Assembly (NCBI RefSeq): GCF_026262505.1
Contig: NC_067207.1
Span: 21,668,082 to 21,732,081 of the forward strand
Direction of reading: 5' to 3'
Source of the DNA: Trichomonas vaginalis G3
Lineage: Eukaryota > Parabasalia > Trichomonadida > Trichomonadidae
Length of the DNA stretch: 64,000 nucleotides
This document shows, one piece after another, positions 38,254-48,839 of the stretch (position 1 is the first letter of the stretch; each line of letters begins with the position of its first letter). A model generated the notes under the pieces. The model did not search any database. It was given only the letters and a program-made list of their open reading frames with translations, and was not told the DNA's origin. The translations under genes and the position numbers were made by a program.

Positions 38254-40632
38254 TTACTTAATTCTAAAGCAAATCAAAATTATAAATGCTAGCACGATGC
38301 AAAACAAAAACAAAAATGCATAATAACTCAACTTTTCATTGCCCGCAGGCGTTTTTTCATTGTTATCTTTGGCATTAATGTCTTCTCCATGTGAAATAAG
38401 GATTTTTACATCTTTTAATTTGCATTTCATAGCTGCTATGTGTAGTGGTGTTATGCCTTCACTATCTTTTGCATTATAATTTGCTCCATGAGAAATGAGT
38501 AACTTTATTGTTTGTTCACGATAATTTTCAAATGCATAATGAAGAGCAGTTTTTCCATATTTGTCTGCAATATTTACATTAATATCGTGCAAAATAAGAT
38601 ATTTAACCACCTCACTTCTGTTATCTTTTACAGCATAATGAAGTGCACTTTTCTGATCGTTATCTGTTGTATTGATATCTGCACCATGAGAAATCAGATA
38701 ATCAATTATTTCGGTTTTACAATGAGTTGATGCAATTAGAAAAATAGTTTTTCCTTCATTATCTTTGGAATCTATTTCAGCACCATGTGTGAGGAGAATA
38801 TCAATAACTTTACAAGAACTTGCATAATGAAGGGCACTTCTTCCTGATCCATCCTTTTCATTAGAATTGGCACCATGATTAATAAGCATCTCTATAGTAT
38901 CTTCAAAATTGTTTTCCGAGGCATAATGAAGTGCCGTTCTACCTCCATTATCTTTAGCTTTGATATCAGCATCTTTTGAAATCAAAAATTCAACAATTTC
39001 TTTAATTCTATTTTCTCCTTTTTCGGCTTCATTAGTGTCATTAATCACTACATAATGAAGAGGTGTTTTGTTTTCGTTATCTTTTTCATTTACATTTGCA
39101 TTGTTTGATATCAGATATTTTATCAAATCAAAGTTTTTATTCTGTGCTGCTAAGTGAAGAGGAGTTCTGCCATGAAAACCATCTTTTACATTAATTTCAG
39201 CATCATTTTCGATGAGTAATTCAGCTAATGATTTGTAGTTTTTTTCAACTGCATAATGAAGCGCTGTTTTTCTATAATCATCGCGTAAATTTACATCAAC
39301 ACCTAACGCAATAAGTGTTTCCGAAACATATTTTTCGTTCTCAATAACAGAAATATGAAGTGTATTTATGGGTTTTTGATATTCTTGATTATTTTCAGAC
39401 TCTGTATAATCTTCATATTGAGAATTTCAATTTTGATATTGATAATTTCGATTTTCATTTTGAGAATTTCGAGATAAATTATTTCGAATATTACGAAGGG
39501 CCCAGTCAATCGGTGTCAATTGTTTCGAATCCATTTCATCAGCTTTGGCACCATTTGAAATGAGTATCTTTATTGTTTCATTACTATTGTTTGATGCAGC
39601 ATAATGAAGAGGTGTGCTCCAATGAAAATCTTTTGCATTGACATCAGCTTTATTTGAAATAAGAAAATCAGCAATTTCATAATTATTAAAAATTGCAGCC
39701 ACATGAAGTGCAGTAATTTTTTTGTAATTCTGATTAGTTTCTTTGATATTTGCTCCATGAGAAAGAAAATATCCGCAGATAGATTTGATAAAGAAGCAAG
39801 GTGAGTAGATGAAACAATTATTAATATCTTTTGTTCGATCAAAATATAAAATAAAGGCTTGAAGGTTTTGATATTCACCGCAATCCATTAAATTAATATC
39901 TATGTGATATTCATTCATCAAAAATGCAACAAGATCTATATCATGTGAAATAATTGCGAATTTCATGCATTCTGCATCTGGTTTCACTTTTTTTGAACAT
40001 TCATTCATAATGTATTTATTTTTGCTCAAAAATGAAAAATGAAGGCATTGTGAAGTGATACATCTATCGAATTTTTCATAGCAAGCTTTAAAACAATTAA
40101 CTGCTCCGTGATAGCAGCATAATTCAAGTAACGAATAAGGTTTTAATCTAATGAAATAACCTTCTTTTAAGTCCGGATAGAAGGGGCTTCTTGCTAATTC
40201 ATTCAATTCAGGCGAATATCTTCTCATAAATGATTCAAATAACTCTTTGTTATCATTAACAAGTGCTTTATAGAGTTTGTTTCGATCTTGAATATCCACT
40301 ATAATAGGATCGTTATGAACATCGTCAATGTCAATTCCGTATTCTTTGCTCATGAAGTACTTAAATAGTTTATTGATCCATTTGAAATCTTTGATTTTAA
40401 ATTCATCTATAACTGTCTTGAAGATCCTTAAAAACAATCTGAAATTTTTATTATTGTAAATCGCTGCTGTTTGAATGGCTTTGAGAATCTGAATGGGCGG
40501 ATAAATTTTCTGTCGAATTGATTGCAGAATTCTATCTTCATCACAAGCATTGATCTTGTACAACGTATTGAAGAAATCAATCTGACTGCGTGATAATGAA
40601 TTTAACTCTTCGTAAGGACTTGTCTTTATCAT
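38254..40632 (-). pseudogene. Ankyrin-repeat membrane protein gene with one in-frame TGA (about 790 codons)
   Basis: This minus-strand gene starts at 40632 (MIKTSPYEELNSLSRSQIDF) with the same N-terminal region as its neighbour (LLELCCYHGAVNCFKACYE, CMKFAIISHDIDLVAFLMNE), followed by three ankyrin repeats. A single TGA at 39427-39429 then stops the frame. Directly after it the same frame stays open to 38254, with ten more ankyrin repeats and a C-terminal membrane segment (LSYYAFLFLFCIVLAFIILI) followed by a basic tail. The part after the TGA has no ATG in place. Everything else is intact, so either the gene was lost very recently, the stop is read through, or it is a sequencing or allele difference. 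Confidence 0.85.
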
Positions 40633-41833
40633 AATGTTCTCGCTTGTTCCTAAAAATACAATCTGCCGATAAAAAAACAGTTATGTGAATTTTTTTTTAT
40701 TTGAAAGACCGTCTTATCATTTTCAATTGTTTTCAAAAAAGTATTCAATTTACAAATTGACCATTTTAACTCATATTTATTTAAGTTGGATGGAAGACAA
40801 AATTTTGAGAGTATAGGGATCCAGACAAACGCTTATTAAAACTGTCATAAATCTTATTTTTTTCAGAATGATGTGTAATATCTACATTTCGACGCACTAG
40901 ATAGCTATCTTGTTTGGAGAAATGACGGATAGGATCTCCAAAATTCAAAATATTACCTTCTCCAATTTTGAAAAATTTACATTTAAATCTATCTCAATCT
41001 ATTCAAAAACTAATTGAGATTGGAATCTGAAAGACAGCATCCTTCGATTATTTCCATTTTTAATCAATGTAATTCATTCGTTGGAATTGGAATTTGTAAG
41101 AAAGTCATAATTAATACGACATTGTATGTTAATAGTTCATGTGCAAGAGTTCTAACTTTATCAAGAGAAGAAACAAGTTCTGATTTCAATATCTTGGTTT
41201 TATGATAATATGATACAAATAAGCCATTTTCTGCATACAAAGACAAACAAAAAAATCGAAGAAAATTTGAGTATATAGAGATAAGATATTTAACAACTTC
41301 AAGATGATATTTGAGTAGGTGCCAAAAGTGCTTACTCTTAAACAACCGTCGGATTTCCGGGTGAAATCGTGACACACTTTCGTCTTTCGTAGGCAGTGGT
41401 GGTTGTTACAAAAGGTAACTTCGAATGTAGCGTGAAATCTGCAAAAAAAATTCTGAAATTTAAATGGAGAACACAAAAATTGAATAGTTTACGTCAATAA
41501 AAAAGAGAAAAATGAAGCCAATGTGTCTCGAACCTAAGACTTAGAGCAGCAATCCCACTGTTTATCAAATTACACTACATGCATCTCTCACCTCAGTGAA
41601 TGAGATCAACTATATGATAACTTTTTCCCCATTATATTCTTGTGGAAAAGTGACAAATAGCAACTTTGACCCTCTCTCGATGATATTTTTCTGATGCAAA
41701 GATGAGCGGAGTTTGTCCATTTTTTTAACAACATCAAGATTTATAATTACCATTCTCTATAAGAGATTTAATTAGTTAGATATTTTTTAAAATTTTTGAC
41801 TAGTCAAAAAAGAAAAAAAAAAGATAAAAGATA
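40633..41833. other. Intergenic region upstream of metallophosphoesterase
   Basis: About 1.2 kb without a convincing gene. A degenerate tRNA-like stretch on the minus strand (about 41515-41590) was looked at and rejected. The last 60 bp before the ATG at 41834 are AT-rich with an A-run. Confidence 0.5.
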
Positions 41834-42757
41834 ATGACGAGATATGATGTCCGTATTGTTGATATAGATTCAGAGAAGCCACCAGAGGCCAAAAGATGTT
41901 TTCTACTTTCCGATGTGCATGGAAGAGCAGATGATATCGATACAAAATATTTTAATTATGATTTCGATTTTCTCTTTTTTGCAGGCGATATGTCAAATAA
42001 AAGTAAATATCACGAAATTAAAAGTTTCAAGAAGTGGATTAATAAAATGAAAGCAAAATATAAAATTGTAGTTGCAGGAAATCACGACCTTGTTTTTGAT
42101 AGAGAAGAGTTCAATGACATAATAATTGGCAATCACACTGCTCAAGAAATACGTGATTTGATTCTCAAGGATAAAAATATCATATATCTAGAACATGAAG
42201 AAATAACAATTGAAGGGATAAAAATCTTTGGTACTCCTCTCTCCAATATTCGAATACATCAGGCTTTTAAAGAACCCTATGAAGATGAAAACGATCCACA
42301 TGAAGAATATTTATTCTTTTCAATTCCAGATTCAACAAATATTGTTTTATCTCATGGAGTCATGAAAGGTTATTTAGATAAAGAGCCAAATTCAAGATGC
42401 AAAGGAAGTTATGGTCTCCGCCACGCAATTGATCGTGTCAAACCAGATTTATTGATATGCGGTCATATGCATGGCTGTCAAGGTCACACCACTCATAATA
42501 ATACCACTGTGATTCTTCCTTCATTTTGTAAGCGTGATAAATTTGGTGAAGAAACAAATAACCCCTATATTATTGATATAATTCCAAAATTATCATTAAG
42601 GATGTCAATTTGGAAGAAAAGTGAGAAAATTCCTAAAATGCTAAAAATGAATTTTCCAAACGTATTTTTTTATCTCATTTTTTTGATTTTGAAAAAAATT
42701 TGGAGAGAAGAACTCTTCGTTTTTGAATTTTATCACGATGGTTTTAAAGTATATTAG
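41834..42757 (+). CDS. Calcineurin-like metallophosphoesterase (307 aa)
   Basis: This protein has the full set of metallophosphoesterase motifs: DVHG (residues 27-30), FFAGDM (48-53), GNHD (82-85), VLSHGVMKG around residue 175, and CGHMHGCQGH around residue 213. These bind two metal ions. The overall layout is that of the MPPED1/MPPED2-type phosphodiesterases, which are short single-domain enzymes. The last 40 residues are rich in hydrophobic and basic residues (FFYLIFLILKKIW) and may attach to a membrane. The substrate cannot be told. Confidence 0.88.
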   Translation: MTRYDVRIVDIDSEKPPEAKRCFLLSDVHGRADDIDTKYFNYDFDFLFFAGDMSNKSKYHEIKSFKKWINKMKAKYKIVVAGNHDLVFDREEFNDIIIGNHTAQEIRDLILKDKNIIYLEHEEITIEGIKIFGTPLSNIRIHQAFKEPYEDENDPHEEYLFFSIPDSTNIVLSHGVMKGYLDKEPNSRCKGSYGLRHAIDRVKPDLLICGHMHGCQGHTTHNNTTVILPSFCKRDKFGEETNNPYIIDIIPKLSLRMSIWKKSEKIPKMLKMNFPNVFFYLIFLILKKIWREELFVFEFYHDGFKVY

Positions 42758-44101
42758 ACACATGTATTGGTATTACTATTTTTGTATATTTTGAGAGAAA
42801 ATCCCTAAAAAGTGAGAAAATCTAAGACGGTTTGAGAAAATATATAAACTATTGAAAATTTGAATTAAACTTCTAATTTGGAAAAAAGAAATTTGGAAAG
42901 AAGAAAATTCAAAAATCGAGATTTAGACTTAGCATCAAATGGAGAACAAAATGTTTCTTCATATGAAGGAAAAAAATTTTCTTGTGAAGAAATAGAGTTT
43001 TTAAAATTTTATTGTATGTAATGAAATAAACAAATATTAAAATTATTTTTTGATAACAAGAAAATTCCCAATAGAAAATATTTGAGAGAAAGAAAAAAAG
43101 AAAATTGAAAAATATTACTCTCCTTTATATTTCATGAGATTTTAAATTTATTCTCATAAAATTGACAATTTTATACGTTTCGATGAAAATAAGTGATTTT
43201 GGTTGAAATAGAAATTATTATTTGCTTACAGCTATCAAATCGATTTTTGCTATTTTGATTAAAATTTGTTAATCAAATTAATAAATTTTTTCTAAATATC
43301 TTAAATATCTGGATCACTCACATATACAATGAATTGAACGATAAAAATAATACAAACTCAACTAAGTTTCCTGTCTTTCAACTAAAAAAAATTATGCAAA
43401 TTAAATTAAATTGTTTATTCAAATATAAAACAAAGATGAAGTAATTACAGTTATCATAAACTTTATGAATAACTCTGTAATTGGTTCAGATTTTCGTAAA
43501 AATATTTTTATTAATATCGATAAGAATACGTTTACCTACTATCACAACATATCGATAAACAAGAGTAGAGTGATTTTTATCATCGAAACTTTTTAAAAGC
43601 TGTAAGCTGGAAGGAAAAATCTTGTTTTTTCTGAGTTAGTTGTAGAACTATTGATGTACGAGTTATCATTGTGATGTAGAAGGATGTCAATGTACTGACT
43701 GAAGGATATGAAGTGAATTGAATTTCATTGAATTTCAATTTGATCAAAATTTGTTGAAATGATATGAATGTGTCAACATCTGTATCACTCTCTTTCACTC
43801 CTTCCCTATTCTTTCGAGAACGAAGCTAGCTCAGCTTTCGCTGAGCGAATTGACACTTTTGATGCCCTAAACGTACATGCTCTCAAATTTATCGAAAAAA
43901 ATTATACCACCTAAACTAGTATATTCTTATTTTAAATATGATATTATCCTTAGAATCCACACTAGAATATATTTAAATCAACTTTTAAAAAAGTTCGAAT
44001 CCTGCGCGTCTCACTTTTTAAATTTTCGAAAAGGAAAATTATATTCTCCTAAAATGAAAACAATTTTCCGAATTGACATCCTTATTATAATTTGTTTATT
44101 T

Positions 44102-44362
44102 ATCACAAGCATTGATCTTGTTTAATGAATTTAACTCGATCTGAGGGCTCAACTAAATGGCCCACCATCCCTTTCAATGTAACTAAAAGAACTCAAGATT
44201 ATTTCTTTCTGCAGCATAGTGAAGAGAAGTTTTTTCTCAACAATCTCTTGCATTAATATCTGCATCATGGGAAATCAGAATTTCTAATATTTCATCTCTG
44301 TTGTATTCAGCAGCAAAATGAAGAGCAGTTTCCCCAGATATTTGACTTTGATCTTTGATAAG
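44102..44362 (-). pseudogene. Ankyrin gene relic
   Basis: On the minus strand, 44192-44362 reads as two ankyrin repeats (GETALHFAAEYNRDEILEIL and EKTSLHYAAERNN) separated by an in-frame TGA. The stretch at 44102-44135 matches a piece of the N-terminal coding region of the gene at 38254-40632. The order is not that of an intact gene, and most of the gene is gone. It is probably the remains of a third ankyrin copy in this cluster. Confidence 0.75.
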
Positions 44363-44504
44363 AAATCTTAATGATGAACTTGTTTATTTTCATGAATATA
44401 GCATGTTCATAATAAGCTCATTAGTTAAAACTTAAGATTATTTTTTTTCTATATTATTATAAAACATATTAATCAAATACAATCCACATTAAATTTAATT
44501 TTAT

Positions 44505-44632
44505 TTAAGGGTGCATTTACCACTTTCTGACACACTCTCAAAAAGAGATATACGGGCGTGAAGAGGCATAGAAAACAAAACCTTAAACAAGAAATTTGAG
44601 AGAATGTCAGAAAGTGGTAAGTGCATCCTTAA
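44505..44632. mobile_element. Short inverted-repeat element with TTAA ends
   Basis: TTAA at 44505-44508 and 44629-44632 flanks a 120-bp core. The inverted ends are about 38 bp long: left GGGTGCATTTACCACTTTCT, right (reverse complement) GGATGCACTTACCACTTTCT, continuing GACA. TTAA duplications belong to the piggyBac and Kolobok superfamilies; GG-type ends favour Kolobok. It has no coding capacity. Confidence 0.75.
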
Positions 44633-44775
44633 ATGCACAAAAACTCCGGTCCAAAATTTAAAATTTCGCCTACATCTTTTCAAAGAATTGGGCATTTAAT
44701 AAATATACCATTTCAAAATTAATAATTATTATTTTTCTAAATATAATTAAATTTTAGCGGAAAACATTAAAAGAT

Positions 44776-46068
44776 TTACCTTTGGCCGATTAAGTGGTCG
44801 ATATTAGATACGACAGACTTATTAATATTTGCCTTGTGGATGATCTGGTGTATGACATCTCCGATTGCACTTTCTGGGATGATTCTTTCGTAGCAGAAGT
44901 ACAACAAGAGGTTGAAGTTGAAGAGGCGGTACCACATTGGGCAGTACTGCATGTCGTCAAAGTATTTCTTCACATCCATGACAGATGGGTACTCAGAGAG
45001 CGGAGGGAATGGCTCTGTATCAGGGAAATGTGAGTTTGCGTTACGAATACGTAAAGTGGCAACGGCGTAATTCGAATCTAACTCTTTAAGATGCTTTGCA
45101 GTTCCGAGCTTTACTTCGCTCTTGAACTTGAGTAGTGTAGGAGATGAACTCTGTAAGAATAAGCCCTGCTGATAGGCTTTCATGGCAGCATCTGATGCTT
45201 GGTATGGTTCTGCGTGTTTTTCAGTGACAACAATTGTTGTGAAGTATTCTGTAATTTCGACTTGATATTTGGCTGCGAGTCTGACCATGTATTCGGTCAT
45301 TTCGTGCTTATAATCTTCGGATTTTTCTGTAGGCTCAGGACGAGAGATTGCCATGCCAACGCACTCCATGCCGAACTCATGAGCAATGTTTCTGTCTAAG
45401 TCCATGTTGAATTCTTCGAGAATTTCGACATGATCAACAAAATTCTTTTGTTGAGGTTCACATGAGCAGTGAACAGTAACTTTGCCGGTATATTTATCGA
45501 TTCTTCCGAAGAGGAACATGATTCTATGGGTCTTATACCCTGTCATGAGTGCTTTTTGTTGGAATGGAAGCAAAATCTTATTTTGTGGGATACGAATAGC
45601 GAAAGTGCTAGTAAGAGAGCTGACGCCGAAGATTGGATAGGAACGATCTGCAATGCGGAACATGTCAACTGTGATAGCGTTCTTTGCAAAACCATTTGCG
45701 TTTTCAATAACTTTCTTCTTCTCTTCTTCTGTTGCATTGCTGCCCATGATACTATGGCCAATAGCATTAGAAAACGAAACGCCGCTATTAAATTCATTAG
45801 AGATCTGTACGCCGTTGTCGATTTTGAGATAAATAAGTGAGTTCAATTTTGAGGCCAAAGATTTATTTGGATTGGAGGCCAAGGCTCTGTTGTATGAATA
45901 TTCTTTTTTCATTGGACTTGTCATAGCGCTATCGTAATATAAAGTTAATTTATCTGCTGGAACCTTGATTTGTTCAGAAATCTGCATGAGAATTCTTTGG
46001 ATTGTGTCTGCTCTGTTTATATTTATCTTGAGAATACCACGTGCCCATTGAATACCAATTATAACCAT
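44776..46068 (-). CDS. NPL4: NPL4 homologue (430 aa)
   Basis: NPL4 works with UFD1 as the cofactor that brings ubiquitinated proteins to the p97/Cdc48 unfoldase, for example in ER-associated degradation. Residues 1-80 form a ubiquitin-like (UBX-L) domain starting MVIIGIQWARGILKININRA. The NPL4 MPN-type domain follows from about residue 150 to 400, with the conserved MFLFGRIDKYTGKVTVHCSCE (residues about 183-204) and a VGMAISRP segment at about 240. I see no C-terminal zinc finger; that finger is absent in many protist NPL4s. The length of 430 is shorter than animal (about 600) but complete at both ends. Confidence 0.85.
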   Translation of the reverse strand: MVIIGIQWARGILKININRADTIQRILMQISEQIKVPADKLTLYYDSAMTSPMKKEYSYNRALASNPNKSLASKLNSLIYLKIDNGVQISNEFNSGVSFSNAIGHSIMGSNATEEEKKKVIENANGFAKNAITVDMFRIADRSYPIFGVSSLTSTFAIRIPQNKILLPFQQKALMTGYKTHRIMFLFGRIDKYTGKVTVHCSCEPQQKNFVDHVEILEEFNMDLDRNIAHEFGMECVGMAISRPEPTEKSEDYKHEMTEYMVRLAAKYQVEITEYFTTIVVTEKHAEPYQASDAAMKAYQQGLFLQSSSPTLLKFKSEVKLGTAKHLKELDSNYAVATLRIRNANSHFPDTEPFPPLSEYPSVMDVKKYFDDMQYCPMWYRLFNFNLLLYFCYERIIPESAIGDVIHQIIHKANINKSVVSNIDHLIGQR

Positions 46069-47698
46069 TTACTTTGGAAAATTGAAAAATTTACTTGTCA
46101 TTTTTTTTTCTTCACATGATTGTTCGATCAAATATCTTTCTCTCAATTATAAATATTGCGAAAATTTATAAGATTTTGAAATGAAACTAAGTATAGTATT
46201 GAATTATCCAATTAGATTCGATAAATTTTTCAACAAAATTGATCTTTCTGACTTCATATTTTTGCTCCATTGTTAATAAATACGCAAAGGCTTGGGCACA
46301 AGACCTGTAATAAGCTAGAAAGATGTTGAAATTATAAGATTTCAAAAATTATATTTTTATTGAAAACAAATAGATATATTTCATTACAAATTTATCGCCT
46401 GTATGATTAAATATGAGTATACTTCTCAATGAAATTAACCATATGATTCTGGGAAAGTGAAATTTTTTGAAATAGATGTTTTAGAGACCAAATAAGGAAC
46501 TAATTGATCAGGTTTCATAAGCTAGTTAACTTTGGCAGCAACTGAAATATAATCAAAGGAAATTTAATACCCTATATTTCCACCCATGGTCCTAAAATGG
46601 GTATTTTCCTCACACAGACACCGTGGTTTTTTGAGCCGGGAAATAAATAGCGCAGACAGTTTCTACATATAGAGACATGCTTATACTTAGAGTTTGACGG
46701 GAATCTAAAGTGATTTTTTTCTGCATCGCGAAATCTAATGCAATCTCAAAATCATGAAGAAACTGCGAATCGGAGCGCAATTTTTTAATATGTTAATATA
46801 TAAAGGTACCCCTACTACTGCAAATGCTTCAAATGAAAATCTAAGAAATCAGATTAATTTGATCACATTAGTATAGTATTGGTCAAACCAAAAACTCATA
46901 TGTTGATATATAGCCTATAGATATTCATATTATCTACTTTTCATTGAATTACATAAGATTTAATAATCTCATAAATATTCTTTTTAATTTTCCGAATTCC
47001 GTGTGCATTTAGATTGCCTATACCTGTATATAATAATTCTAGAATGGTTTGGTTAGATATTAAGTTTTTTAGATTAATATTTTAACATTTTGATAAAACA
47101 AGCATTTGTTCCATTTTAGAATCGCCATTGAACTCTGGTTTGACTAACATGATGTTGTATGATCAAATAAATTCTAACTTCATGAGATAAATTTTGAAAT
47201 TAGAAAATGCGATATCTGACTCAAATATTTATATGAACACATTTAACATTCAATGATAAACTAAAGTACTATACAGCAGATTCGATTTGGCTTATATTTT
47301 ATATAATCAACTAATAATCCTATAAAATTGTGCTATTCACGTTGCTCAAAGATGTATTGAACATTCACTACTTGTGTATTGATAAAATTAGATATAGATT
47401 CTAATGTAAATCGATATTTTGAAAATTCATATATATTTTGTCTTGGTTTGGCATTTGATCGTGTTGAAACCGGAATTGCAATATATATCATCTAAATATA
47501 TAACTATCAAAATATGAGCTATAGATTTTTAAATTATTCTCCTGAATATGAGTGACTAACATAATTATATTGAATTGAGTAGTAAGAATCTTAAATATTA
47601 GAATCTGACGATAATTTATTATAACTGTATAAAGGAACAAGACTATAAATGATGATGAAAATAAAGATTAAATTTAAATCTGAAAATTTGAAAACATT
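46069..47698. other. Large AT-rich intergenic region, first part
   Basis: About 1.6 kb without gene, RNA or repeat that I can support. One short inverted pair CCCAT/ATGGG lies near 46580-46600. The following part holds a hairpin array and tandem repeats (listed separately). Confidence 0.5.
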
Positions 47699-48141
47699 AA
47701 GTGTATTGTGCACTCTTGTCGGTACAGTGTCTCATTCCGGGAGACATTGTCACTGCATGTCTCCCAGAATGATATCAAGTTCCCCATTCATAACTTGAAT
47801 GCGGAACTTTGACCGATAAGAGTGTATTGTGCACTCTTGTCGGTTGAAAGTTCTGCAATCAGAAGAAGATTGTTGAACAATCCGCCATTCCAGGAGGCAT
47901 GAGCTTGTTATCTCTCCTGAAATGGCACATATTTGATAATTCATGGAGCAGAACTTTGCACGCAATCAGACAAAAGATTGCGACAGAGTAACTGGGAAGA
48001 CAGCAACTTGAAGCGATAAGCTGCTTGGGTGCTGTCTCCCAGATGCATCTATCGGGCAAAGTCTCAAAGGAGCAGAACTTTGCACGCAATCAGACAAAAG
48101 ATTGCGACAGAGTAACTGGGAAGACAGCAACTTGAAGCGAA
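47699..48141. repeat. Array of long hairpins in host intergenic DNA
   Basis: This dense series of inverted repeats is clearly less AT-rich than its surroundings. Stems include 47733-47771 (CATTCCGGGAGACAT/ATGTCTCCCAGAATG), 47777-47809 (AAGTTCC/GGAACTT with an inner ATTCA/TGAAT), 47803-47853 (GGAACTTTGACCGATAAGAG against CACTCTTGTCGGTTGAAAGT, with G.T pairs), 47885-47925 (CCATTCCAGGAG/CTCCTGAAATGG), 47961-47982 (CGCAATC/GATTGCG) and 47992-48042 (CTGGGAAGACAGCA/TGCTGTCTCCCAG). Two direct repeats also occur: 24 bp at 47699 and 47820, and 72 bp at 47945 and 48070. The four unit starts are 121-125 bp apart. No long reading frame is supported. Confidence 0.85.
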
Positions 48142-48205
48142 GTTTTGTTTTCGAGTCTTTGGTTAAGAAATCTTAACAAAAAAACAAAGAAAAAAATCAG
48201 ATAAA

Positions 48206-48339
48206 GTTGTCAATAACTTCATCAGTTAATGCTCACCTATGGGAGGTGTTTTGCGGGAGCTGGGAGTATCTTGGTGAGTACTCAGGAGGCCAAGAAGGGC
48301 ACCCCAACCGACATTATCCTGATGAATTCAGTTGTCAAC
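48206..48339 (+). ncRNA. Possible structured RNA, family unknown
   Basis: This stretch of about 134 bp is richer in G and C than its surroundings and is closed by a long stem: GTTGTCAATAACTTCATCAG at the 5' end pairs with CTGATGAATTCAGTTGTCAA at the 3' end (8 bp perfect, an internal loop, then 7 bp with one mismatch). Inner stems are possible: CACCT/AGGTG (48234-48248) and TCTTGG/CCAAGA (48269-48295). It resembles no snRNA, SRP RNA or RNase P core that I could recognise. The strand is a guess. It could equally be a further mobile-element piece. Confidence 0.3.
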
Positions 48340-48498
48340 CATTCTGAAAACCACCGAAACCGTCGTGTGTAGAGAAATTGTTTAAATTTATTTTTTCAGA
48401 TTTAAATAAAAATAAGAAATGTTTACTATTATGGATTTTGAAATTTTTTTAAATTAAGAGTAGGAGATGAGACAAATTTAAATTTTTAAGAAATATTT

Positions 48499-48838
48499 GG
48501 AAGGGTGTAAGATACGCCAACTTAAATATATTATCAAATGAGAGAAAATCACTCAACAAAAAAACAATTCTTTCAAAAAGTTTGACATTGATCTTTCTAA
48601 TACATATTTTTGGAAGGGCGTAAGATACGCCAACTTAAAAATATTATCAAATGAGAGAAAATCACTCAACAAAAAAACAATTCTTTCACAAAGTTTGACA
48701 TTGATCTTTCTAATACATATTTTTGGAAGGGCGTAAGATACGCCAACTTAAAAATATTATCAAATGAGAGAAAATCACTCAACAAAAAAACAATTCTTTC
48801 AAAAAGTTTAAAATTGATCTTTCTAATACATATCCTAT
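48499..48838. repeat. Tandem repeat, 113-bp unit, three copies
   Basis: Three copies of a 113-bp unit start with GGAAGGGCGTAAGATACGCC (48499 with one change, 48612 and 48725), followed by CAACTTAAA and a run of AT-rich sequence. Each unit opens with a perfect hairpin GGCGTA-AGA-TACGCC, except the first, which has GTGTA. A partial fourth start is at 48839. The function is unknown. Confidence 0.92.
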
Positions 48839-48839
48839 G

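Larger units (their letters stand above)
42758..44775. other. Intergenic region with an ankyrin relic and a small element
   Basis: About 2 kb of AT-rich DNA. It contains an ankyrin relic (44102-44362) and an inverted-repeat element with TTAA ends (44505-44632). A short hairpin CTCAGCTTTCGCTGAG lies at about 43831-43846. The first 800 bp show nothing. Confidence 0.5.

Noticed and set aside
41515-41590. tRNA-like stretch on the minus strand with GGTTCGAGAC resembling a T-loop
   Set aside because: The acceptor and T stems do not pair and no proper anticodon stem-loop can be drawn. It is at best a decayed tRNA-like piece.
44794-45840. Plus-strand frames opposite the NPL4 gene
   Set aside because: The minus strand encodes a recognisable NPL4 protein along its whole length; the plus-strand frames have no family and no start context.
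47750-48089. Two minus-strand frames both starting MRAKFCS
   Set aside because: They owe their shared start to the 72-bp direct repeat in the hairpin array; the rest has no protein character.
48319-48361. CTGATGA followed by GAAAC, suggestive of a hammerhead ribozyme core
   Set aside because: No stem II and stem III arrangement of the right size links the two boxes; CTGATGA is better explained as part of the long closing stem with TTCATCAG.
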